Origin: SIG459 sp045538735
GTDB taxonomy: Bacteria; Bacillota; Clostridia; Oscillospirales; Oscillospiraceae
Reading direction: 5' to 3'
Assembly (NCBI GenBank): GCA_045538735.1
Contig: JAZSRY010000002.1
Location: 1 to 22,166 of the forward strand
Length of the DNA stretch: 22,166 bases
In this document: piece by piece, positions 15,353 to 21,782 of the stretch
Layout: each line of letters begins with the position of its first letter
How positions within the stretch are numbered: position 1 is the stretch's first letter
Notes under the pieces: generated by a model
What the model saw: the letters and a program-made list of their open reading frames with translations, nothing else
Told to the model about the DNA's origin: nothing
The model's database searches: none
Made by a program: the position numbers and the translations under genes

Positions 15353-17044
15353 ATGAAGAAAATCAAACCCATAATTATATGCCTGCTTGTTGTGCTTATT
15401 CTTGCCCAGGCTGCGGCGCCCGCAGGGGCTGCGAAAAGCAGCGGCAGCAATAAGTATTTCAGCGATGTGCCTGCCGGTGCCTGGTATGAAGATGAGCTCA
15501 ATGCCATCATGGATGCCCAGGAGGAGATGGGCAGCAACAACATCATCACCGGTTACGGAGATCTTGACGGAAAGCCCACCGGCGAGTTCGGTCCCGATGA
15601 CCCCCTTACCAGAGCCCAGTTTCTGAAAATGATAATGGAGGCATTCGTAGCCACCGGAGCCAGCATTGACCTCACCGACACCAGCAAGGACGATATCCAC
15701 TGGGCAGCGGAATACTATCAGGCCGCAAAGAAGGATAACATCCTCATTGCCAATGTCTATGAGAGCAGCAAGGCCATGTTCCGCTGCACCGCCTCCGACC
15801 TTGACCGGAATATAACCCGCAACGAGATGGCGGTTATATTGAACAATATGCTCACCAACATAGGCATGGACTCTGTGGTGGTGGTCAAAAATCCCGAGAA
15901 CTATATCAGAGATTACAGATCAATTGACTCTGCCTATATAAATGCGGTTGAGCAGGTTTTCGGCAAGAAGCTTATTCAGGGCGACGAGAAGGCCAACTTC
16001 AACGGAGAGCAGTATCTTACCCGCGCGGAAGGTGTAACCATTATCTACCGCTTCCTCTTCGAGTATGATATCAACGGCGATGATCTCTATTATTTCGCCG
16101 CCAGACCTGCGCCTCCCACTCCGGACCCCACGCCTACGCCCACACCCACGGCTACCGCGAAGCCCACCCCTACACCTACCGCAAAGCCCTCCGCTGCGCC
16201 CACCCCTGTGGCTCCCGTGCAAAGCGCTGCGCCCTCTGCGCCCGCAACTACCACACCTGCGCCCTCTGCGCCTGTAACGACCACACCCGTGCCTTCTGCG
16301 CCTGTGGAGACCACCCCTGCGCCCTCTGCGCCCGTGGAGACCACCCCTGAGCCCACACCTACTCCCACACCTACTCCAACACCGGCGGCCAATGCAACCA
16401 TACCCGCTGGCTACTCCACCTTTGCATGGTGGCTGCGCAGCGGACAGGTGGACAGCTGGGGCAATCTCAGCGCCCAGGCAAAGACCCTCCTCTTCGGCAA
16501 CGCAAACAAGAGCTATTTCTCCTCTGCGGCGGAGGCTGCCCCCTATATGACCGATGTGGCGGTGCCTATCTGGACTATGGACAAGAGCGGCAACAGATTT
16601 TCCGCTACCGCCTATCTGACGGTGAACAAGATCCTCGCCAACGAGGTTAAATCCATCTTCAACCAGATTTATAATGACCCCGAGAAGTTCCCCATCTACG
16701 GCGGCTGGTCTGTGGGCGGCGCCCGCTTCACCGACACCATGCGTCATGCCTGGGGTGCTGCAATAGATATCAATGCCCTTTATAATGCCGAATGCAATCT
16801 GAAGTCAGGTTATCTGAAGGTTACCTGCGGCTACGGCTGGTGGCCCGTGGGTCACGCAGACAGCACTTTCGCAGGAAGCATGACCGAGCAAAGCTACTAC
16901 TCCATCGGCAAGGTGCCCGGTGAGTATGGCTACAGCGTTGTCAAAGCCTTCGCCGACCACGGCTGGGGCTGGGGCGGCAACGGCTGGAGCGGCGGATTGA
17001 GCTTCGACTATATGCACTTCTCCATCCTGCCTTCCGGCGGCTGA
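15353..17044 (+). CDS. SLH-domain cell-wall protein with C-terminal M15-type D,D-/L,D-carboxypeptidase domain
   Basis: A 563-residue exported protein. A signal peptide (about residues 1-27, ending AGAA) is followed by S-layer-homology-like repeats: FSDVPAGAWYEDELNAIMDA with FGPDDPLTRAQFLKMI, then ITRNEMAVILNNML, then a third ending LTRAEGVTIIYRFL. A Pro/Thr/Ala linker (about 255-350) follows, including four 10-residue repeats. The C-terminal part (about 355-563) is a peptidase of the M15 (VanY/M15_4) kind. Metal-site residues are H465 and D472 (MRHAWGAAIDIN) and H555 in FDYMHF, with D552 a likely catalytic or ligand residue. By family it would trim peptidoglycan stem peptides while anchored to wall polymers by the SLH part. 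Last gene of the secA unit, followed by a terminator 34 bases on. Confidence 0.9.
   Translation: MKKIKPIIICLLVVLILAQAAAPAGAAKSSGSNKYFSDVPAGAWYEDELNAIMDAQEEMGSNNIITGYGDLDGKPTGEFGPDDPLTRAQFLKMIMEAFVATGASIDLTDTSKDDIHWAAEYYQAAKKDNILIANVYESSKAMFRCTASDLDRNITRNEMAVILNNMLTNIGMDSVVVVKNPENYIRDYRSIDSAYINAVEQVFGKKLIQGDEKANFNGEQYLTRAEGVTIIYRFLFEYDINGDDLYYFAARPAPPTPDPTPTPTPTATAKPTPTPTAKPSAAPTPVAPVQSAAPSAPATTTPAPSAPVTTTPVPSAPVETTPAPSAPVETTPEPTPTPTPTPTPAANATIPAGYSTFAWWLRSGQVDSWGNLSAQAKTLLFGNANKSYFSSAAEAAPYMTDVAVPIWTMDKSGNRFSATAYLTVNKILANEVKSIFNQIYNDPEKFPIYGGWSVGGARFTDTMRHAWGAAIDINALYNAECNLKSGYLKVTCGYGWWPVGHADSTFAGSMTEQSYYSIGKVPGEYGYSVVKAFADHGWGWGGNGWSGGLSFDYMHFSILPSGG
16229..16348 (+). repeat. four tandem 30-bp repeats inside the wall-peptidase linker
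   Basis: Units 16229-16258, 16259-16288, 16289-16318 and 16319-16348 encode APSAPATTTP, APSAPVTTTP, VPSAPVETTP and APSAPVETTP (residues 293-332). Units differ by several bases, mostly without large amino-acid change. Flanking PTPTPT tracts add further simple repeats. Length may vary between strains by slippage. Confidence 0.92.
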
Positions 17045-17078
17045 TACATATTATAATAATATATAGCGAAATATAGCG

Positions 17079-17113
17079 AAAAGACGGACAGCTTCCCGCT
17101 GTCCGTCTTTTTT
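17079..17113 (+). terminator. intrinsic terminator of the secA unit
   Basis: A 14-base-pair stem (17079-17092 with 17098-17111; core GACGGACAGC) around TTCCC, running into T6 (17108-17113). It lies 34 bases after the wall-peptidase stop. Confidence 0.92.
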
Positions 17114-17284
17114 GCGGGAAACGGTTTCACCGCAGCGAAAAACAGAACGAGGTACGGTCACCGTGGCGCCGAACAGGCGCCTCGAGGCAGCAGCGTCCTG
17201 AGCGGAAATCGAGGGATGTACTCTAAGGTTTAGGTTCTGATTATGTGGCACAATGTAGTTCTTATCTCCGCACTGAGGGTGTTT
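17114..17284. other. gene-free stretch with several small hairpins
   Basis: No believable reading frame or ribosome site is seen. Possible stems are GCGG...CCGC (17114-17133), GGCGCC/GGCGCC around GAACA (17165-17181) and CCTCGA/TCGAGG (17180-17213). It may be part of a longer dispersed intergenic element or a decayed remnant; neither can be shown here. Confidence 0.4.
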
Positions 17285-17326
17285 CCAAAGAGGGGCATTG
17301 CGGGCCCCTCTTTGGCCTGTTTTTCT
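17285..17326 (+). terminator. strong GC hairpin followed by T-rich sequence
   Basis: A perfect 12-base-pair stem (17285-17296 with 17304-17315, CCAAAGAGGGGC) and 7-base loop, followed by CCTGTTTTTC. It has the form of a rho-independent terminator although no gene ends just before it, so it may equally be a repeat-borne hairpin. Confidence 0.5.
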
Positions 17327-17328
17327 TT

Positions 17329-17362
17329 CCATATTCTTTTTGCTGGCGCAAAAAGAATATGG
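17329..17362. repeat. 15-base-pair hairpin
   Basis: CCATATTCTTTTTGC and its exact complement (17329-17343 with 17348-17362) around TGGC. It sits between the hairpin at 17285 and repeat unit 3 and probably belongs to the same composite intergenic element. Confidence 0.65.
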
Positions 17363-17382
17363 CCGTCGGAGACAAATCAAAA

Positions 17383-17437
17383 CAATCCCTCAGTCTTTTT
17401 GCTTTGCAAAAATCCAGCTCCCTTTACACAAGGGAGC
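17383..17437 (+). repeat. intergenic hairpin repeat, unit 3
   Basis: CAATCCC (17383-17389), CAGTC, stem one TTTTTGC/GCAAAAA around TTT (17396-17412), ATCCA, stem two GCTCCCTT/AAGGGAGC around TACAC (17417-17437). Same layout as the units at 6603-6662 (minus) and 6656-6708 (plus), with different but still paired stem bases. Confidence 0.75.
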
Positions 17438-17559
17438 CTTTAAACGGTCTGTTCGTGTGACTCGACGGCAGGGGAGGGGAGGCGAAACCACGCCCTTTCA
17501 AGCCCATATATTGTGTTGTTAATATGCATAAAAACACTATAAAATCTGCACAAAAAATA

Positions 17560-17623
17560 TATAAAAAAATCTTCAATTTTTACGAAGAAAATGCTTGACA
17601 CAGAGCCGTGTGTTTGGTATTCT
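17560..17623 (+). promoter_or_regulatory. strong promoter of the S10 ribosomal operon, with AT-rich upstream element
   Basis: Consensus TTGACA (17595-17600), a 17-base spacer and TGG-TATTCT (17618-17623, extended -10). The 80 bases before the -35 are extremely A/T-rich with phased A-runs, fitting an UP element that binds the polymerase alpha subunit. Transcription should begin near 17630, giving about 350 untranslated bases before rpsJ. Confidence 0.8.
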
Positions 17624-17629
17624 ATAGGG

Positions 17630-17983
17630 GCGCGTGGGACGAGTATGTCCAAAAGCGCGTATGCGATGAAGCGGGAGATTGCTCCGAAGAGGAGGTAACT
17701 TCCGTGGAGTATGTCCGGTATCGTCTGTATTGGCGGTACATAATCGGGCGGCTGAGATTTTCCTTTGGACCATGCGGTATACAAGCGTATATCGTTTGGA
17801 CTGGGAAGGAACCGGCCATTCCGGGTTCCTGCACTCAAGGGTGCGGGCGCTCAATGCCGGTTACTTTTTCGCCCAAAGTCTGATACGCACGGCAAGGTGT
17901 ACAGAAAATCTCATCCGTACGGACAAACAAAAGGCGCAGCCAATGGCGCCGAAAATTATTCGTACGATTTTGGAGGAAAAAAC
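17630..17983 (+). promoter_or_regulatory. long structured 5' leader of the S10 operon
   Basis: About 354 transcribed bases without a convincing gene. Stems visible by eye: GGAC/GTCC near 17638-17650; GGTATAC with GTATATC (17776-17793, one G-T pair); AGGAACC...GGTTCCT with inner CCGG pairing (17807-17830); GCAC/GTGC (17831-17844); and GGCGC/GCGCC (17933-17950). The palindromes TCCGTACGGA (17914-17923) and TCGTACGA (17960-17967) lie near the rpsJ ribosome site. GAGTATGTCC occurs twice (17641-17650, 17707-17716). Ribosomal operons are often autoregulated through such leaders, by L4 in the enterobacterial S10 operon; that this one works so is inference. Confidence 0.55.
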
Positions 17984-18298
17984 ATGGCAACCGCAAAGAA
18001 ACAGATCCGCATCCGTCTCAAGGCTTACGACCATCAGCTCATCGACTCTGCTGCAGAGAAGATCGTCGAGACCGCAAAGCGTACCGACGCTAAGGTTTCC
18101 GGCCCCATCCCTCTCCCCACTCAGACTGAGATCGTAACCATCCTTCGCGCAGTTCACAAGTATAAGGACAGCCGCGAGCAGTTCGAGCGCCGCACCCACA
18201 AGCGCCTCATCGACATCATCAACCCCACCCAGAAGACCGTTGAAGCTCTCATGAGCCTCGAGCTTCCTGCTGGCGTTGAGATCGAGATCAAGCTCTAA
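17984..18298 (+). CDS. rpsJ: 30S ribosomal protein S10
   Basis: Small-subunit head protein, also known as transcription factor NusE. At 104 residues it is of normal length. Typical stretches are IRIRLKAYDHQLIDSAAEKIVETAKRT, GPIPLPTQ and REQFERRTHKRLIDI. In other bacteria the 'RTHKRLID' region is close to tetracycline-associated changes; here it looks ordinary. The ATG at 17984 follows GGAGG at 17972-17976 with seven bases between; a much longer upstream frame has no conservation and was refused. First gene of the S10 operon, but separated from rplC by an unusually long 313-base gap. Confidence 0.97.
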   Translation: MATAKKQIRIRLKAYDHQLIDSAAEKIVETAKRTDAKVSGPIPLPTQTEIVTILRAVHKYKDSREQFERRTHKRLIDIINPTQKTVEALMSLELPAGVEIEIKL

Positions 18299-18611
18299 TC
18301 ACTTGCCTTTTTCGCGTCATACCTCATCTCTCTCTTGCTGTATACACGATACAGCGGCGGTCATTCGATTTTGTCTGACGCAAAAAAATGCTGCGTGATG
18401 TGGCAAAGCTCCCGAAAGAAAAGCCCGCGTGCATACATTATATAATTAACCCCCGCGCGGCAAACAGCAAAGACCCCCTACAAAATCACACACGACCCAT
18501 GTCCGCAACTTGCGAATGCGGACGGGTTAAGTTGCCAGCCTCTGGACGGAGGAGCTCTTCACTCCACCGGGCTACGCGAGGCAACCAATAACCTTAAGGA
18601 GGAAAATATCC
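18299..18611 (+). promoter_or_regulatory. gene-free rpsJ-rplC gap with candidate structured RNA
   Basis: The gap has no believable gene but folds in at least three places. (i) TTTTT-c-GCGTCA (18308-18319) pairs with TGACGCAAAAA (18376-18386) and encloses hairpin GCTGTAT/ATACAGC (18337-18355). (ii) ACCC-at-GTCCGC (18495-18506) pairs with GCGGAC-GGGT (18518-18527). (iii) GGTTA-a-GTTGCC (18525-18536) pairs with GGCAAC-caa-TAACC (18580-18593), with inner AGCC/GGCT and GGAG/CTCC pairs. Stem (iii) ends three bases before the rplC site AAGGAGG (18596-18602). A perfect TATAAT at 18441-18446 has no recognisable -35. No T-run terminator is seen. Stems (ii) and (iii) compete for GGGT, which suits a switch, but this is inference. 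Confidence 0.55.
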
Positions 18612-19337
18612 ATGAAGAAAGCCATCATCGGCAAGAAGGTCGGCATGACGCAGATCTTCGACGAGGCTGGCAAAGTCGTTCCCGTAACTGTCATCGAAGC
18701 AGGCCCCTGCGTGGTCGTGCAGAAGAAGACTGTTGAGAAGGAAGGCTATGCAGCCGTACAGCTCGGTTACGAAGAAGTTGCCGAGAAGAAGCTGAGCAAG
18801 CCCGAGCTGGGCCACACCAGCAAGGCAGGCGTTGCTCCCATGAGACACCTGAAAGAGTTCCGTCTGGAGAACTGTGACGAGCTGAAGGTTGGCGACGTTG
18901 TCACCGCTGCTTCCTTTAAGGAAGGCGATCACATCGACGTTACCGGTATCAGCAAGGGTCACGGCTACCAGGGCGCTATCAAGCGCTACGGCGGCCACAT
19001 CCAGAAGATGAGCCACGGTGGTGGTCCTGTTCACCGTCACGCTGGTTCCATGGGCTCCACCTCTGACCCCTCCCGTATCTTCAAGGGACATCACGGCGCA
19101 GGTCAGATGGGCGTTGACCAGGTCACCGTTCAGAATCTGGACGTTGTCAAGGTTGACGAAGAGCTCAACATGATCGTTGTCCGCGGCGCCATCCCCGGCC
19201 CCAAGGGCGGCATCGTCTACATTAAGAACACCGTCAAGACCATTCGTGAGAAGAAGGGCGACGCCGGCATCAGCAACAACCCCCAGAAGGCTTCTGCTCG
19301 TGTCAATCCTCAGAAGGCCTCTGCACGAAACAAGTAA
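18612..19337 (+). CDS. rplC: 50S ribosomal protein L3
   Basis: An early assembly protein of the large subunit, with a long loop reaching the peptidyl transferase centre. The 241-residue protein has the family's KAIIGKKVGMTQIFDEAGKVVPVTVIE start. It also has the loop with GGGPVHRHAGSMGSTSDPSRIFKG (the glutamine-methylation region of some bacteria lies nearby) and GHHGAGQMG. It is longer than E. coli L3 (209 residues), mainly through a basic tail containing a duplicated NPQKASAR (223-230 and 232-239). The ribosome site AAGGAGG lies about 9 bases upstream of the ATG, immediately after a predicted stem. rplD follows after 19 bases. Confidence 0.97.
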   Translation: MKKAIIGKKVGMTQIFDEAGKVVPVTVIEAGPCVVVQKKTVEKEGYAAVQLGYEEVAEKKLSKPELGHTSKAGVAPMRHLKEFRLENCDELKVGDVVTAASFKEGDHIDVTGISKGHGYQGAIKRYGGHIQKMSHGGGPVHRHAGSMGSTSDPSRIFKGHHGAGQMGVDQVTVQNLDVVKVDEELNMIVVRGAIPGPKGGIVYIKNTVKTIREKKGDAGISNNPQKASARVNPQKASARNK

Positions 19338-19356
19338 GGAAAGGAGAGTATCGTAA

Positions 19357-19980
19357 ATGCCTATTGCAAAAGTTTACAACATGGCTGGTGAACAGATCAG
19401 CACCATCGAGCTCTCTGAAGCCGTTTTCGGCATTGAGCCCAACGAGTCCGTTCTTCACGACTCCGTCAAGAACTACCTGGCAAATCAGCGCCAGGGCACC
19501 CAGAGCGCACTCACCAAGGGTGAGGTTGACTACTCCACCATCAAGCCCTGGAGACAGAAGGGCACCGGCCGCGCCCGCGCAGGCTACAAGGGCTCTCCTG
19601 TTTGGTATCACGGCGGTGTAGCATTCGCTCCCAAGCCCCGCGATTACAGCTACTCCCTCAACAAGAAGGTTCGCAGACTTGCTCTCAAGTCCGCTCTCTC
19701 CGCCAAGGCTCAGGACAACGAGATCGTTGTTATCGACGGCCTGAAGATGGAAGAGCCCAAGACCAAGACCTTCAAGGCTTTCCTGAACAAGGTCGGCGCC
19801 ACCGGCAAGACCCTGGTCATCACCGCTGAGAAGGACGAGCTGGTCATCAAGTCCGCTCGCAACATCCCCGGCGTAGTCACCACCATGGCTACCATCCTGA
19901 ATCCTTATATGGTCCTGAACAACACCATGCTGGTTGTTGACAAGACCGCCCTTGAGAAAATCGAGGAGGTGTACGCATAA
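19357..19980 (+). CDS. rplD: 50S ribosomal protein L4
   Basis: Binds 23S rRNA and lines the exit tunnel. In gamma-proteobacteria it also represses the S10 operon. The 207-residue protein has the tunnel-loop region KPWRQKGTGRARAGYKGSPVWYHGGVAF, with the conserved KGTGRAR, and the C-terminal globular part ending in ALEKIEEVYA. The stop TAA overlaps the rplW ATG by one base. Site AGGAGAG precedes the start. If the operon leader is autoregulatory, L4 is one candidate effector (inference). Confidence 0.97.
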   Translation: MPIAKVYNMAGEQISTIELSEAVFGIEPNESVLHDSVKNYLANQRQGTQSALTKGEVDYSTIKPWRQKGTGRARAGYKGSPVWYHGGVAFAPKPRDYSYSLNKKVRRLALKSALSAKAQDNEIVVIDGLKMEEPKTKTFKAFLNKVGATGKTLVITAEKDELVIKSARNIPGVVTTMATILNPYMVLNNTMLVVDKTALEKIEEVYA

Positions 19981-20276
19981 TGAAAACTTCTTACGATATC
20001 ATTATCCGTCCCATCATCACCGAGCAGTCCATGGAAGATATGGACATCAAAAAGTACGTCTTTGAAGTTGCCAAGACCGCTACCAAGGTAGAGATCGCTA
20101 AGGCTGTTGAGGAGATCTTCGGCGTTCGCGTCATCAAGGTCACCACCATCAACGTCAAGGGCAAGGCTAAGCGCCTCGGTGCTAACCCCAGCGGCTTCAC
20201 CAAGAACTGGAAGAAGGCCGTTGTTAAGCTCAGCGAAGATTCCAAGAACATCGAGATCTTCGAGAACATGGCATAA
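19980..20276 (+). CDS. rplW: 50S ribosomal protein L23
   Basis: Sits at the tunnel exit, where trigger factor and SRP dock. The 98-residue protein has the usual YDIIIRPIITEQSM start, YVFEVAKTATKVEIAKAVEEIFGV and a KVTTINVKGKAKR stretch. The ATG overlaps the rplD stop (TAATG), and its GGAGG site is inside rplD, so coupled translation is expected. rplB follows after 15 bases. Confidence 0.97.
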   Translation: MKTSYDIIIRPIITEQSMEDMDIKKYVFEVAKTATKVEIAKAVEEIFGVRVIKVTTINVKGKAKRLGANPSGFTKNWKKAVVKLSEDSKNIEIFENMA

Positions 20277-20291
20277 GGGAGGAAGTAAGAT

Positions 20292-21128
20292 ATGTCTATT
20301 AAAACCTACAGACCTACCACTCCCGCACGTCGTCAGATGACTGTCTCCGGTTTCGACGGAGTTGACAAGCACGCACGTCCCGAAAAGAGCCTGGTAGAAG
20401 TTCTTAAGAAGCACGCCGGCCGCAACAGCTACGGCCACATCACCGTTCGCCACAAGGGCGGCGGCAACCGTCAGAAGTACCGTGTCATCGACTTCAAGCG
20501 CAACAAGACCGATATGTTCGCTGAAGTTCTCCGCCTCGAGTACGACCCCAACCGCAGCGCATTCATCGCTCTCGTTCAGTACGAGGACGGCGAGAAGCGT
20601 TACATTCTCGCTCCCAACGGCCTGAAGGCTGGCGACAAGATCGTCTCCGGCGCAGGCGCCGACATCATTGCCGGCAATGCTCTGCCCCTGGCCAACATTC
20701 CTGTTGGTACCGTTATCCACAACATCGAGCTCTACCCCGGCAAGGGCGCTCAGCTCGTTCGTTCTGCAGGCGTTTCCGCTCAGCTCATGGCTAAGGAAGG
20801 CGACCTGGCAACCGTTCGTCTCCCCTCCGGTGAGTACCGCAAGGTTCGTATGAGCTGCATGGCCACCATCGGCCAGGTCGGCAACATCGACCACGCCAAC
20901 GTTCACATCGGTAAGGCCGGCCGTAAACGCCACATGGGCATCCGTCCCACCGTTCGCGGCTCTGTCATGAACCCCTGTGACCACCCCCACGGCGGTGGTG
21001 AGGGACGCAGCCCCATCGGCCGCCCCGGCCCTGTTACCCCCTGGGGTAAGCCCGCTCTCGGCTACAAGACCCGCAAGACTAAGAACCCCAGCAATAAGTT
21101 CATAGTCAAGCGCCGCAACGCTAAGTAA
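20292..21128 (+). CDS. rplB: 50S ribosomal protein L2
   Basis: Core large-subunit protein needed for subunit joining and peptidyl transfer. The 278-residue length is standard. Landmarks are IKTYRPTTPARRQMT at the N-terminus, GRNSYGHITVRHKGGGNRQKYR, and the C-terminal NPCDHPHGGGEGRSPIGRPGPVTPWGKPALGYKTR with the conserved histidine of HPHGGGEG. GGGAGGAAG precedes the ATG. rpsS follows after 15 bases. Confidence 0.98.
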   Translation: MSIKTYRPTTPARRQMTVSGFDGVDKHARPEKSLVEVLKKHAGRNSYGHITVRHKGGGNRQKYRVIDFKRNKTDMFAEVLRLEYDPNRSAFIALVQYEDGEKRYILAPNGLKAGDKIVSGAGADIIAGNALPLANIPVGTVIHNIELYPGKGAQLVRSAGVSAQLMAKEGDLATVRLPSGEYRKVRMSCMATIGQVGNIDHANVHIGKAGRKRHMGIRPTVRGSVMNPCDHPHGGGEGRSPIGRPGPVTPWGKPALGYKTRKTKNPSNKFIVKRRNAK

Positions 21129-21143
21129 GGAGGAGAAGAAGTA

Positions 21144-21416
21144 ATGAGTAGATCTGTTAAAAAAGGCCCCTTCGCTGCTCCTGAGCTTCTGAAGAGAGTC
21201 GACGAAATGAACAAGTCCGGCAACAAGCAGGTTGTTAAGACCTGGAGCCGCGCTTCCACCATCTTCCCCTCTTTCGTTGGACACACCATCGCTGTCCATG
21301 ATGGTCGCCGTCACGTTCCCGTGTACGTCACCGAGGACATGGTCGGTCACAAGCTGGGTGAGTTCGCTCCCACCCGCACCTTCCGCGGTCACGCCGGAAG
21401 CAAGACTGGTAAGTAA
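21144..21416 (+). CDS. rpsS: 30S ribosomal protein S19
   Basis: Small-subunit head protein that pairs with S13 near the A-site tRNA. The 90-residue protein has MSRSVKKGPFAAPELLKRV, KTWSRASTIFPSFVGHTIAVHDGRRHVPVYVTEDMVGHKLGEF and FRGHAGSKTGK, all diagnostic. AAGGAGGAG lies upstream. rplV follows after 15 bases. Confidence 0.98.
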   Translation: MSRSVKKGPFAAPELLKRVDEMNKSGNKQVVKTWSRASTIFPSFVGHTIAVHDGRRHVPVYVTEDMVGHKLGEFAPTRTFRGHAGSKTGK

Positions 21417-21431
21417 GGAGGAGATATTAAA

Positions 21432-21767
21432 ATGGAAGCAAAAGCACATCTGAAATTTGCACGCATATCTCCCAGAAAGGTCGGCATCGTCTGCGACCTC
21501 ATCCGCGGCAAGGACGTTAAGACCGCCCGCGCAATTCTCGCTAACACCCCCAAGGCTGCAAGCGAGCTGATGATCAAGGTTCTGGACAGCGCTGTTGCAA
21601 ACGCAGAAAACAACCACGGCATGGATCCTGAGAAGCTCTACGTTTCCACCACCTATGCCAACGGCGGTCCTATCCTCAAGCGCGGCATGCCCCGTGCACA
21701 GGGCCGTATGTATCGCATCAACAAGAGAACCAGCCACATCACCATCTGTGTGGCTGAGAAAGAGTAA
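21432..21767 (+). CDS. rplV: 50S ribosomal protein L22
   Basis: Its long hairpin reaches the exit tunnel, and changes there are linked to macrolide resistance in other species. The 111-residue protein has ARISPRKVGIVCDLIRGKDV, NAENNHGMDPEKLYV and the tunnel tip KRGMPRAQGRMYRINKRTSHITI. No deletion is seen in the tip compared with the family as I recall it. GGAGGAG lies about 10 bases upstream. rpsC follows after 15 bases. Confidence 0.97.
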   Translation: MEAKAHLKFARISPRKVGIVCDLIRGKDVKTARAILANTPKAASELMIKVLDSAVANAENNHGMDPEKLYVSTTYANGGPILKRGMPRAQGRMYRINKRTSHITICVAEKE

Positions 21768-21782
21768 GGGAGGAGGCAGAAT

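Noticed and set aside
16229..16348. Tandem 30-bp repeats as a CRISPR array
   Set aside because: There are no spacers; the units are contiguous and in frame within a Pro/Thr linker.
17051..17522. Several short open frames around 17051-17522
   Set aside because: They lie over hairpins and repeat unit 3, with no good starts or recognisable domains.
17800..17870. T-box-like signal (AAGGGTGCGGG) in the S10 leader
   Set aside because: It lacks the conserved T-box core, with no terminator/antiterminator pair, and a ribosomal-protein operon is an unlikely T-box target.
17765..17983. Extended N-terminus for S10
   Set aside because: S10 starts at 17984 with an ideal ribosome site; the upstream 73 codons fall in the structured leader and are not conserved in S10.
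18441..18446. TATAAT as an internal promoter before rplC
   Set aside because: No recognisable -35 at 16-18 bases and no TG extension. It remains possible but is not supported enough to annotate.
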